In this document: piece after piece, positions 56,001 through 62,933 of the stretch
How the letters are laid out: every line of letters starts with the position of its first letter
Position numbering within the stretch: the first letter of the stretch is position 1
The notes under the pieces: generated by a model
The model's database searches: none
What the model saw: only the letters and a program-made list of their open reading frames with translations
Told to the model about the DNA's origin: nothing
Assembly (NCBI RefSeq): GCF_003970695.1
Contig: NZ_CP034570.1
Location: 2,666,001 to 2,730,000, forward strand
Direction: 5' to 3'
DNA: 64,000 bases
DNA from: Maribacter sp. MJ134
Lineage (GTDB): Bacteria; Bacteroidota; Bacteroidia; Flavobacteriales; Flavobacteriaceae
Made by a program: the position numbers and the translations under genes

Positions 56001-56727
56001 AGATATTATACCCATTCTCATTCACGGCAATTCTGAAGTATTACCTAAGGGAAGCTTTGTAATCCGTGATGGTAGTATAACCGTAGAGCTATTACCTCGG
56101 ATAACTCCAGATAATCATACCTATGGCAGCAATTATACGCAGCAAGGAAAACTAATCGGAGCCTATTTTAGAAATGAATTCAGACGTCTAAGAAATCAGA
56201 TTGAGACAGAAACATATTGGCACAAAACAGTGTTGGAGCATTACCGGTACAAAGGGGCCACCTATTATAGTGAAGTGAAAGACGATTTGAAGGATTTTGC
56301 ATCGACCTACCATGAAATAACTAATCTGATCGGAGAAAAGGATACAATACTACATTTATCGGAAGATAAAGGACAATTAGATTTGATTCTGGCACTAGAT
56401 AGTATAGACCGTAAAATATTTTCCTACTTAAAAGATAGCAGTGCAAGTGCTAGATTAAAACATAATTTTTTGACCCATCAATACAGCAAAATAAAGGTTT
56501 TTGATACGCTTACTACCGCACTTGAAACATCAGCCTCAGTCCTTATTCTCAATATAAAAGACTTAGACCTCAACAAGCTTCATACTAAAATAAGCAAGGA
56601 AATCACTACCTTAATCTTATTGAAAGCGAGTAGAAATCTGAACCTAGCTCAACTAGCGCTGAAGGATTTTTCTGTTCGTATCCAAAATGATACATTTATC
56701 GTACTTATAAAAGAAAGCCTTAAATGA
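53035..56727 (+). CDS. MMPL/RND exporter fused to lysophospholipid acyltransferase and a degenerate methyltransferase-like tail
   Basis: The first ~850 residues are an MMPL/RND lipid exporter with two halves of six helices (GDTLDYALHIL-like GVTLDYALHILTHIR and GLGVDYSIFMTNGLL are the paired TM4 motifs). A PlsC domain follows: ANHTSFLD at about residue 895 and FPEGTRSTTNKIKRFHKGAFYLA at about 962. The last ~160 residues resemble a class I methyltransferase, but the SAM glycine loop is lost (TILHLSEDKGQLDLIL). The same trifunctional fusion is known from flavobacterial pigment loci. It probably acylates and exports the pigment lipid. It overlaps its neighbours on both sides. Confidence 0.9.
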   Translation: MGNILFRTYRGILKNKIVSILALISVVGLLVFLASKIRFEDDITSLIPSNEETQRVQKVLKSISFTDKIIVNIEKSPEASVDELTQYAADFIDSVQKNHALHIKHIQGKVADAQILKTFDFVYDHLPLFLDKSDYDSINQKLSKDTVSAIMTQNYRTLISPSGIIAKKSILKDPLGLSFVALKKLQQLGVAENFKLKNGFLVNNAETNILLFITPVHPSSATVENKPLSDGLYKLQEALQKNYSSRIEVSFFGAALVAVANAGQIKSDIQFTVSIAMTLLVLLLILFYKEIRLPLILFAPTIFGALMALVFLYFIRPHISAISLGIGAILLGVTLDYALHILTHIRNGRTVEELYAEVAPSILMSSLTTAAAFLCLLFLDSQALQDLGIFAAVSVTGASLFALLFIPVVYRPKTLQVPKENLLDRIASLDLHKNKLALGFLVLACVTSVITYKDVVFNQDISKLNYESEVLSKAREKLEELTDIASKSVYLSTYGDDEEKVLQRNDAIFKELQQLKKDKVLINFTSAGSLVRSIKKQEQKIRDWEAFWYSQKIDTLRSNLVTNSSNLGFKPNTFDSFFDWLQTDFKTVAPKEFEVIPAFSTSDYIVKDENVTTITSLLKLKDENFDTVTARFKNLEKTLLINRKQVNESFLGSLKDDFNSLLRYSLITVLIILLLFYRSISLTLITAIPIFLTWFLTVGIMGLLHIEFNIFNIIICSFIFGLGVDYSIFMTNGLLAEYRTGNKVLPTHKTSIILSVITTIAGVGVMIFAKHPALYTISKVSLIGIFSAAFVSFTVQPLLFRLFVGNTGKRPTSLRYFVHSVLSFTYFGIIGLLFSLYAWIVMKLRPNSLHGANVGFHKWISKFMGSVLYTNPFVSKKVLNPHEENFKKPAVIIANHTSFLDILCIGMLHPKMIFLVNDWVYNSPIFGSAAKLVGAYPVSGGVENGEAFLKRKVEQGFSIIAFPEGTRSTTNKIKRFHKGAFYLAQQFHLDIIPILIHGNSEVLPKGSFVIRDGSITVELLPRITPDNHTYGSNYTQQGKLIGAYFRNEFRRLRNQIETETYWHKTVLEHYRYKGATYYSEVKDDLKDFASTYHEITNLIGEKDTILHLSEDKGQLDLILALDSIDRKIFSYLKDSSASARLKHNFLTHQYSKIKVFDTLTTALETSASVLILNIKDLDLNKLHTKISKEITTLILLKASRNLNLAQLALKDFSVRIQNDTFIVLIKESLK

Positions 56728-58274
56728 AATCGCATTACAACGTTGTTATTATTGGAAGTGGCATGGGAGGATTGGTTGCCGCCAATATTTTGGCGCGCGA
56801 AGGGCGTAGTGTATGTGTCTTGGAGAAAAACAATCAATACGGTGGCAACTTACAGACCTTTGTTAGGGAGCGTACTATTTTTGATACGGGCGTACATTAT
56901 CTGGGTGGGCTCTCAAAAGGGCAAAACCTATATCGGTATTTTGAATATTTGGATATTCTGGATGGGCTACATTTAAAAAAACTGAACGAAGATGGTTTTG
57001 ATATTATCACTTTTGATAATGATACGGTTTCCTATCCGCATGCACAGGGTTACGATAACTTTATAAGACAATTGACAAAGCAATTTCCCGAAGAGAAAAA
57101 AGCTATTGAAACCTACTGTAACAAACTCAAAGAAGTCTGCCATAAATTTCCGCTCTATAACCTAGAGGAGGGGAAACCCTATGGAAACGACGCAGAAATA
57201 TTTCAACAATCCGCAAAGGATTATATAGAGCGTATTACCACGAATAAAAAACTGAGAGCTGTACTAGCGGGGTCTAATCTGTTATATGCCGGTGACCCCG
57301 ATAAAACACCCTTATACGTACACGCACTTTCTATAAACTCCTACATAGAAAGTGCTTACCGCTGTGCGGATGGTGGAAGCCAAATTACCAAACTACTTCT
57401 AAAGCGATTGAAAGAGAACGGTGGGGAAGCCTATAAACACAGTGAAGTAGTAAACATGACCTGTGAAAATAAGCAGCTTAAATCCGTACAGATTAAGGAT
57501 GGTAGCGTCGTGACAGGAGATGTGTTCATCTCCAATATTGAGCCCAAACACACCTTAAAAATGATTGGGGAGGAACACTTCAGAAAATCGTATACCCATA
57601 GAATACAAGAGATGGAGAGTACCATATCTGCCTTTAGCATTCATATTGTCCTTAAACCAAAGACCTTTAAATACCTGAATAAGAATTACTATCATTTTAA
57701 AGATTACCAAAAGGTTTGGGAGGGTCATAAATATACTGAAGAAAGCTGGCCAGAGACGTACATGGTTTCTATGGGCGTTCGTAAAAACCAAGGGGAATGG
57801 GGAGAACAATTAACGGCCATAACGTACATGAATTACGATGAAGTAGCAGCATGGGAAGATACGTTCAATACCGTAGCCCATAAAAATGAGCGTGGACAAG
57901 ATTATGAGGAGTTTAAAAAAGAAAAGACAGAGAAATTACTGGACGAACTAGAGAAAAAATTTCCCGATTTAAGAAATTGCATACAATCCATTTATACATC
58001 TACGCCACTTTCCTATAGAGATTATATTGGTTGCAATAAAGGCTCCATGTATGGCTATGTAAAAGATGTAAACGACCCGTTGAAGTCATTCATTTCACCG
58101 AGAACAAAAATCAGTAACCTATATTTTACCGGGCAAAGTCTTAACATGCATGGCATCTTGGGTGTAACCATTAGCGGAGTGGTCACTTGTTCGGAGATTT
58201 TAGGGGGAGAATATCTCATAAATAAAATAAAGGGTACTCCCTTAAAACAAAATAAAGAAACAATCACTGCCTAA
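56724..58274 (+). CDS. CrtI/phytoene-desaturase-like FAD oxidoreductase
   Basis: The N-terminal FAD motif is VVIIGSGMGGLVAANILAREG with VLEKNNQYGGNLQTF following, as in carotenoid desaturases and retinol saturases. The C-terminal signature reads NLYFTGQSLNMHGILGVTISG. At 516 residues it is full length. In a polyene pigment locus it could desaturate or isomerise the chain or act on the resorcinol side chains; carotenoid genes are absent from the window. The stop overlaps the next ATG (TAATG). Confidence 0.88.
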   Translation: MKSHYNVVIIGSGMGGLVAANILAREGRSVCVLEKNNQYGGNLQTFVRERTIFDTGVHYLGGLSKGQNLYRYFEYLDILDGLHLKKLNEDGFDIITFDNDTVSYPHAQGYDNFIRQLTKQFPEEKKAIETYCNKLKEVCHKFPLYNLEEGKPYGNDAEIFQQSAKDYIERITTNKKLRAVLAGSNLLYAGDPDKTPLYVHALSINSYIESAYRCADGGSQITKLLLKRLKENGGEAYKHSEVVNMTCENKQLKSVQIKDGSVVTGDVFISNIEPKHTLKMIGEEHFRKSYTHRIQEMESTISAFSIHIVLKPKTFKYLNKNYYHFKDYQKVWEGHKYTEESWPETYMVSMGVRKNQGEWGEQLTAITYMNYDEVAAWEDTFNTVAHKNERGQDYEEFKKEKTEKLLDELEKKFPDLRNCIQSIYTSTPLSYRDYIGCNKGSMYGYVKDVNDPLKSFISPRTKISNLYFTGQSLNMHGILGVTISGVVTCSEILGGEYLINKIKGTPLKQNKETITA

Positions 58275-59146
58275 TGGGAACGTTTAAGACATCTGCCGTG
58301 CCTGTATTGGAACATATTTCCAAAAAAGACTTTATTCAGCACTATTATAAACCTCAAAAGCCAGTGCTAATTAAAGGGTTGACCAAAAATTGGCCAGCTT
58401 TCAAAAAATGGTCCTTAGATTATATACAAGATAAAGCAGGCGACCAAATTGTACCGTTATACAATAATGAACCGGCAAAAGATAAACAGAGTGTCTATGC
58501 ACCCGTAAAGGAAATGAAGCTGAAGGATTATATAGAAATCCTAAAAACAGAACCTACAGACCTTAGAATCTTTTTTTATGAGATTTTAAAAAAAATGCCT
58601 GAGCTGACAAAGGATTTCACGTATCCCGATATTGGACTCAAATTCTTTAAAAAATTACCCGCTTTGTTTTTTGGGGGCGGAGCCTCCAAAGTCTTTATGC
58701 ATTATGATATTGACCTACCGGATAGCATGCATTTTCATTTTGATGGACACAAGCACGTAACACTCTTTTCACCCGAGCAAACAAAATACCTCTATAGAGT
58801 GCCCTACTCCATTCATAATTTAGAATCGATAGATATGGATAATCCGGATTTTGAAAAATATCCCGCTTTAAAACGTGCAGAGGGCATTACCGCTGAGATG
58901 GCACACGGAGATGCACTCTTTATGCCTAGTGGCTATTGGCATTATATTAAATATTTAGATGGAGGTTTCTCCATGACCTTAAGGGCTTTGCCGCGCCATC
59001 CAAAAAGATTTGCGAACATGTTGTACAACGTGCTTATCATGCGAAATTTCGATAATTTTACTCGAAAATACTGGGGTCAGAAATGGCTCGATTACAAAGA
59101 TGAATTGGCCATAAAAAGAACACATAAGAACTTAAACAACATTTAA
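58274..59146 (+). CDS. Cupin-like JmjC-fold Fe(II)/2-oxoglutarate dioxygenase candidate
   Basis: The 290-residue protein matches cupin_8/FIH-like JmjC domains: HYYKPQKPVLIKGLTKNWPAFKKW near the start, an iron-binding His143-x-Asp145 in FMHYDIDLPDSMHFHFDGHKHVTL and a distal His223 in FMPSGYWHYIKYLDGG. The complete 2-His-1-carboxylate set predicts hydroxylase activity, possibly on the pigment's aryl ring or on a protein. It sits between the CrtI-like and C45-like genes, one base overlapping the former. Substrate unknown. Confidence 0.85.
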   Translation: MGTFKTSAVPVLEHISKKDFIQHYYKPQKPVLIKGLTKNWPAFKKWSLDYIQDKAGDQIVPLYNNEPAKDKQSVYAPVKEMKLKDYIEILKTEPTDLRIFFYEILKKMPELTKDFTYPDIGLKFFKKLPALFFGGGASKVFMHYDIDLPDSMHFHFDGHKHVTLFSPEQTKYLYRVPYSIHNLESIDMDNPDFEKYPALKRAEGITAEMAHGDALFMPSGYWHYIKYLDGGFSMTLRALPRHPKRFANMLYNVLIMRNFDNFTRKYWGQKWLDYKDELAIKRTHKNLNNI

Positions 59147-59151
59147 CCCAA

Positions 59152-60825
59152 GTGGCGTATACCGCAAATTTGTTCCGCAATCTTTTCATCATTGTCTGTG
59201 CAATAGGTCTAAACTCCTGTGGCGTATCCAAATCGCTTAAGGAAAACTTGGATGTTTCACAATACGAAACACCAATACCGGAGCGTGTGCAGCTTAATGA
59301 TAGTACCTTCAGTATTTCGGACAATTTTCTTCGGAAAAACGAACAAGGGCTTTGGGAACTCTATGTTAGTGGTAATCCGTTGGAAATAGGACTAAAAACA
59401 GGTAGTCTTACACAAGAACTATTCAACGAACAGGAAGATATTTTTATCAAAAAAATTGACGAATTGGTTCCTTCTAAAGGATACCAGAATCTATTGCGAA
59501 AATTTTTGGCATGGTTCAACAGAAAAATGTACCTAAACATAGACGAGCAATTTAAAGTAGAGCTTTTTGGTGTTTCTAAATATGCCTCTCCAAATTACGA
59601 TTACGTAGCCAAGCCCTACCAGCGGGTTATGTACTTTCATGGCGCGCATGATATTGGCCATGCACTTCAGGATTTAGCTTTGGTGGGTTGTTCTTCTTTT
59701 GCTGCGTGGGGCAACCAGACGCAGGATGGAAAGTTATTGATAGGAAGAAATTTCGACTTTTATGCAGGGGACGATTTTGCCAAAAACAAAATCATAGCCT
59801 TTATAGCACCGGACAAAGGGCATTCCTTTATGTCCGTAACCTGGGGCGGAATGATAGGAGTAGTGTCCGGTATGAACGACCAAGGATTAACCGTTACCAT
59901 CAACGCGGGCAAATCGCAATTTCCTTTGATTGCTAAGACACCCGTTTCTTTGGTGACCCGAGAAATTTTGCAGTATGCAGCAACCATTGAGGAGGCTATC
60001 GCCATAGCCAAAAAAAGAGAAGTTTTTGTATCGGAATCCATTTTTGTAGGCAGTGCAAAAGATAAAAAAGCAGCTATTATTGAAGTCTCTCCTCAAAAAT
60101 TCGGGGTATACGAAGTGCAAAATTCAAATCAATTGATTTGTGCCAATCACTTCCAAAGTGCCGCCTACCAAAACGATAAAAAGAATCAAAGACACATCCT
60201 TGAAAGTCATTCACAGTACCGTTACGAACGCATGGAAGAACTGTTACAAGAATCCTCAAAAGTAGACCAAAAAGCCGTTGTTGACATTCTTCGTGATAGA
60301 GAAGGATTGGGTGACAAAAAAATCGGCTACGGCAATGAAAAAGCGTTGAATCAATTATTGGCGCATCACGGGATAGTTTTTAAGCCCGAAGACCTGATGG
60401 TATGGGTATCTAGCAATCCCTATCAAATGGGTGAGTTTGTAGCATACGATTTAAAGAAAATATTCCAAAGGGACAATAGCCCCGAGCCTACTGAAATTAT
60501 CGCCACGAGTGATGCAAATATCGGAGCGGATTCTTTTTTGAAAACTGTGGCTTATAAAGATTATGAGCGTTATCGGATATTACGGAATGACATAGAAACT
60601 GCCATCAACGATAAATCGCATATTGAACCGTCAAAACTGGAGCAATTGATTGCGTTGAATCCTAACTTTTGGGAAGGCTATTACCTAGCGGGCATATACA
60701 ATTACCAAAAAGGATATGAGGCAGTGGCCCGCTCCTATTTTTTAGCAGCGGAACAAAAAGAAATTACAACCGTTCCTGATAGGGAATCGATAGCGCGTTA
60801 TATTCGTAAAATAAATAGAAGGTAG
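59152..60825 (+). CDS. C45-type (acyl-CoA:6-APA-like) Ntn hydrolase/acyltransferase lipoprotein
   Basis: A GTG start leads into a lipoprotein signal with lipobox LNSC (Cys about residue 23). A peptidase C45-like Ntn domain follows, with Cys180 in LVGCSSFAAWGNQTQDGKLLIGRNFDFYAGDDF, then IGVVSGMNDQGLTVTINAG and VTREILQYAATIEEAIAIA. A C-terminal helical region has a TPR-like end (NPNFWEGYYLAGIYNYQKGYEAVARSY). Family members cleave themselves at the Cys and hydrolyse or transfer acyl amides. As an envelope lipoprotein it might finish or trim the pigment lipid; its substrate is unknown. Confidence 0.83.
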   Translation: MAYTANLFRNLFIIVCAIGLNSCGVSKSLKENLDVSQYETPIPERVQLNDSTFSISDNFLRKNEQGLWELYVSGNPLEIGLKTGSLTQELFNEQEDIFIKKIDELVPSKGYQNLLRKFLAWFNRKMYLNIDEQFKVELFGVSKYASPNYDYVAKPYQRVMYFHGAHDIGHALQDLALVGCSSFAAWGNQTQDGKLLIGRNFDFYAGDDFAKNKIIAFIAPDKGHSFMSVTWGGMIGVVSGMNDQGLTVTINAGKSQFPLIAKTPVSLVTREILQYAATIEEAIAIAKKREVFVSESIFVGSAKDKKAAIIEVSPQKFGVYEVQNSNQLICANHFQSAAYQNDKKNQRHILESHSQYRYERMEELLQESSKVDQKAVVDILRDREGLGDKKIGYGNEKALNQLLAHHGIVFKPEDLMVWVSSNPYQMGEFVAYDLKKIFQRDNSPEPTEIIATSDANIGADSFLKTVAYKDYERYRILRNDIETAINDKSHIEPSKLEQLIALNPNFWEGYYLAGIYNYQKGYEAVARSYFLAAEQKEITTVPDRESIARYIRKINRR

Positions 60826-60828
60826 TAT

Positions 60829-62121
60829 ATGGTTCCTGAAATTGAAACGGCACAGATAGAGGAGATTAAACTACTCCAAGAGCGGAAGTTGGCAGCACTT
60901 ATCTCTTATTTGGCAGATAAGTCACCTTTTTACCAAAAGCTTTTCAAAACCAATAATATTGATATAACCGGTATAAGAAAAATCGAAGATCTCGCAAAAA
61001 TACCTACATCCGATAAGGACGACCTTCAACAACAAAATGAGGATTTTTTCTGTGTTCCTAGAACAGAAATCATTGATTATGTAACTACCTCAGGTACGCT
61101 AGGTGATCCAGTAACCATTGGCTTAACAGATACGGATTTAGAACGCTTGGCCTATAATGAAGCTATTTCCTTCGCCTGTGCAGGGGTGCAGAAGGATGAC
61201 ATCCTACAATTAACGACCACTATTGACCGAAGGTTCATGGCCGGCTTGGCCTATTTCTTGGGAGCGCGTAAATTAGGAGCGGGAATTATCCGAGTGGGTG
61301 CAGGAATCCCTGAATTACAATGGGACACCATCCTCAAGTTTAAGCCTACCTATCTCATCATAGTGCCATCCTTTCTATTAAAATTAATCGAATACGCCAA
61401 GGCCCATAATATCGACTATAAAAAATCCGGCATCAAAGCGGCTATTTGCATAGGAGAAGCTTTACGCGATCAGGATTTTGAATTGAACGTCTTAGGGAAT
61501 AGAATTAAATCAGAATGGGATATAGCCCTATATTCCACCTATGCCTCGACAGAAATGAGTACAGCATTTACCGAATGCTCGGAGCAACAGGGCGGACACT
61601 TGCATCCGGAATTGCTCATTGCCGAAATACTAGATGACGAAGGAAATGAAGTACCGGATGGTTACCCGGGTGAACTTACCATAACCACCTTAGGAATAGA
61701 AGCAATGCCACTGCTTCGTTTTAGAACAGGTGACGTAGTAGTAGCCCATAGATTGCCATGCAAGTGCGGAAGAAATACCTTGCGTTTGGGGCCGGTTCTA
61801 GGGAGAAAAAAGCAAATGATTAAATACAAGGGAACTACACTTTACCCGCCAGCAATGGATAATTTACTGAACGATTTCAGTGAAGTAACCAACCATGTCA
61901 TAGAAATATATCATAATGAAATTGGCACGGATGAAATAAAAATTAAAATTAACGCTTCGTCTGCATCAGAACGGCTTCTAAGGAACATTAAAGACCATTT
62001 TAGGTCGCGTCTTCGGGTTTCTCCTAAAATAGAAATAACGGACCTTAGAGAAATTCAGAAATTACAGGCTTCTAAGTTGGGAAGAAAACCCATAAGGGTC
62101 ATAGATACAAGAACAGTTTAA
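60829..62121 (+). CDS. AMP-dependent aryl ligase (phenylacetate-CoA ligase-like)
   Basis: The adenylating motif is DYVTTSGTLGDPVT (about residues 83-96), with YSTYASTEMSTAFTEC and LLRFRTGDVVVAHRLPCKCGR further on. The overall layout is that of phenylacetate-CoA ligases, 430 residues. In the pigment pathway it should activate 4-coumarate from TAL and load it on an ACP or CoA as the aryl starter. It ends block 2 and is followed by a strong bidirectional terminator. Confidence 0.9.
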   Translation: MVPEIETAQIEEIKLLQERKLAALISYLADKSPFYQKLFKTNNIDITGIRKIEDLAKIPTSDKDDLQQQNEDFFCVPRTEIIDYVTTSGTLGDPVTIGLTDTDLERLAYNEAISFACAGVQKDDILQLTTTIDRRFMAGLAYFLGARKLGAGIIRVGAGIPELQWDTILKFKPTYLIIVPSFLLKLIEYAKAHNIDYKKSGIKAAICIGEALRDQDFELNVLGNRIKSEWDIALYSTYASTEMSTAFTECSEQQGGHLHPELLIAEILDDEGNEVPDGYPGELTITTLGIEAMPLLRFRTGDVVVAHRLPCKCGRNTLRLGPVLGRKKQMIKYKGTTLYPPAMDNLLNDFSEVTNHVIEIYHNEIGTDEIKIKINASSASERLLRNIKDHFRSRLRVSPKIEITDLREIQKLQASKLGRKPIRVIDTRTV

Positions 62122-62130
62122 TGAAAAAAA

Positions 62131-62160
62131 GCCCCACCCTAACGGTGAGGCCTCTTCTTT
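62131..62160. terminator. Bidirectional terminator between the ligase gene and ssb
   Basis: GCCCCACC (62131-62138) pairs with GGTGAGGC (62144-62151), one mismatch, loop five bases. A run of seven A precedes and CTCTTCTTTTTT follows, so it can stop both the forward pigment operon and the reverse ssb transcript. Confidence 0.85.
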
Positions 62161-62161
62161 T

Positions 62162-62494
62162 TTATTTACCCAACATCAAAAGCTCGTTACAACGAACCTC
62201 GGTAATATATCGTTTTTCTCCCTCTTTGGTCTCATAAGAGCGATGTGTTAATTTCCCCTCTACGGCCACCTGCTTTCCTTTGGTCAGGTAATTTTCTACG
62301 ATTTCTGCAGTTTTACCCCAGGCGACCACATTATGCCATTGCGTGTCGTCTACCTTTTCTCCTTTATTGTTTTTGTAGCTTTCTGTTGTGGCAATGGAAA
62401 ATTTTGCCAATTTGGCTCCACCATCAAGATTTACAATTTCCGGGTCCTGACCCAAATTTCCAATCAACTGTACTTTGTTTTTAAGTGCGTTCAT
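62162..62494 (-). CDS. ssb: Short single-stranded DNA-binding protein lacking the acidic tail
   Basis: The OB fold is clear: MNALKNKVQLIGNLGQDPEI, LAKFSIATTESYKNNKGEKVDDTQWHNVVAWGKTAEIVENYLTKGKQVAVEGKLTHRSYE, RYITEVRCNELLML. The protein ends right after the OB domain at 110 residues. Usual bacterial SSBs (about 140-180 residues) carry a disordered linker and an acidic tip (DDDxPF type) that recruits replication and repair proteins; it is missing here. This form may be a second, specialised SSB. The upstream region has a hairpin and a triple repeat. Confidence 0.93.
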   Translation of the reverse strand: MNALKNKVQLIGNLGQDPEIVNLDGGAKLAKFSIATTESYKNNKGEKVDDTQWHNVVAWGKTAEIVENYLTKGKQVAVEGKLTHRSYETKEGEKRYITEVRCNELLMLGK

Positions 62495-62529
62495 AATAAT
62501 TTATTTTATCGTTAAACAGTTAAAACTTA

Positions 62530-62550
62530 ATACTGAAATCGCTTCAGTAT
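62530..62550. repeat. Perfect 8-bp inverted repeat in the ssb leader
   Basis: ATACTGAA (62530-62537) and TTCAGTAT (62543-62550) with a five-base loop lie 36 bases upstream of the ssb ATG, within the predicted mRNA leader. It can form a hairpin in RNA or bind a dimeric repressor. Confidence 0.5.
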
Positions 62551-62607
62551 CTTTTTAATTTATCCTGTAATAAGTTGTGGATTACACGCTTTATCATTTG
62601 GACACTG

Positions 62608-62615
62608 CAAACATA
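62608..62615 (-). promoter_or_regulatory. Possible promoter -7 box for ssb
   Basis: Minus-strand TATGTTTG fits TAnnTTTG and gives a leader of about 105 bases that contains the inverted repeat. No -33 TTTG at the right spacing. Confidence 0.42.
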
Positions 62616-62656
62616 GAACGAGCCTTAAAAGTTATACGGTTACAAAATACTTACTT

Positions 62657-62686
62657 TCGTTTGTAATCATTTGTAGTCGTTTGAAA
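62657..62686. repeat. Three tandem 10-bp repeats upstream of ssb
   Basis: The units are TCGTTTGTAA, TCATTTGTAG and TCGTTTGAAA, one per DNA helical turn. They lie 42-71 bases behind the ssb -7 box, a position suited to an activator or a cooperative binder. Confidence 0.5.
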
Positions 62687-62933
62687 ACTTTTATATTATT
62701 GATTATTAGGTAACTATATACTTGTTTACACTAGGAAGTAAAGTTTGATTTCGGATGCTATATCCTGTATTTTTTTTACGGTCGATACCCCATTGTTATT
62801 GGTTCACTAATTCAAACCAAAAGAGCAAAGGCAAATTGGCACTATAGGTATTTCCGTATTTCAGAGAGCGTGTCACATTGCCAATGAATCGTTTTCTTAG
62901 GACGATACCAAGGCTAAACGGTCAGAACCGATG

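Larger units (their letters stand above)
62495..62933. other. 439-base AT-rich gap between ssb and the RhuM gene
   Basis: No gene of reasonable quality is present. I see a palindrome (62530-62550), a minus-strand -7 box (62608-62615) and a triple 10-bp repeat (62657-62686), all arranged upstream of ssb. From about 62700 to 62933 I recognise nothing; it may be the scar of an insertion that brought the RhuM gene. Confidence 0.5.
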
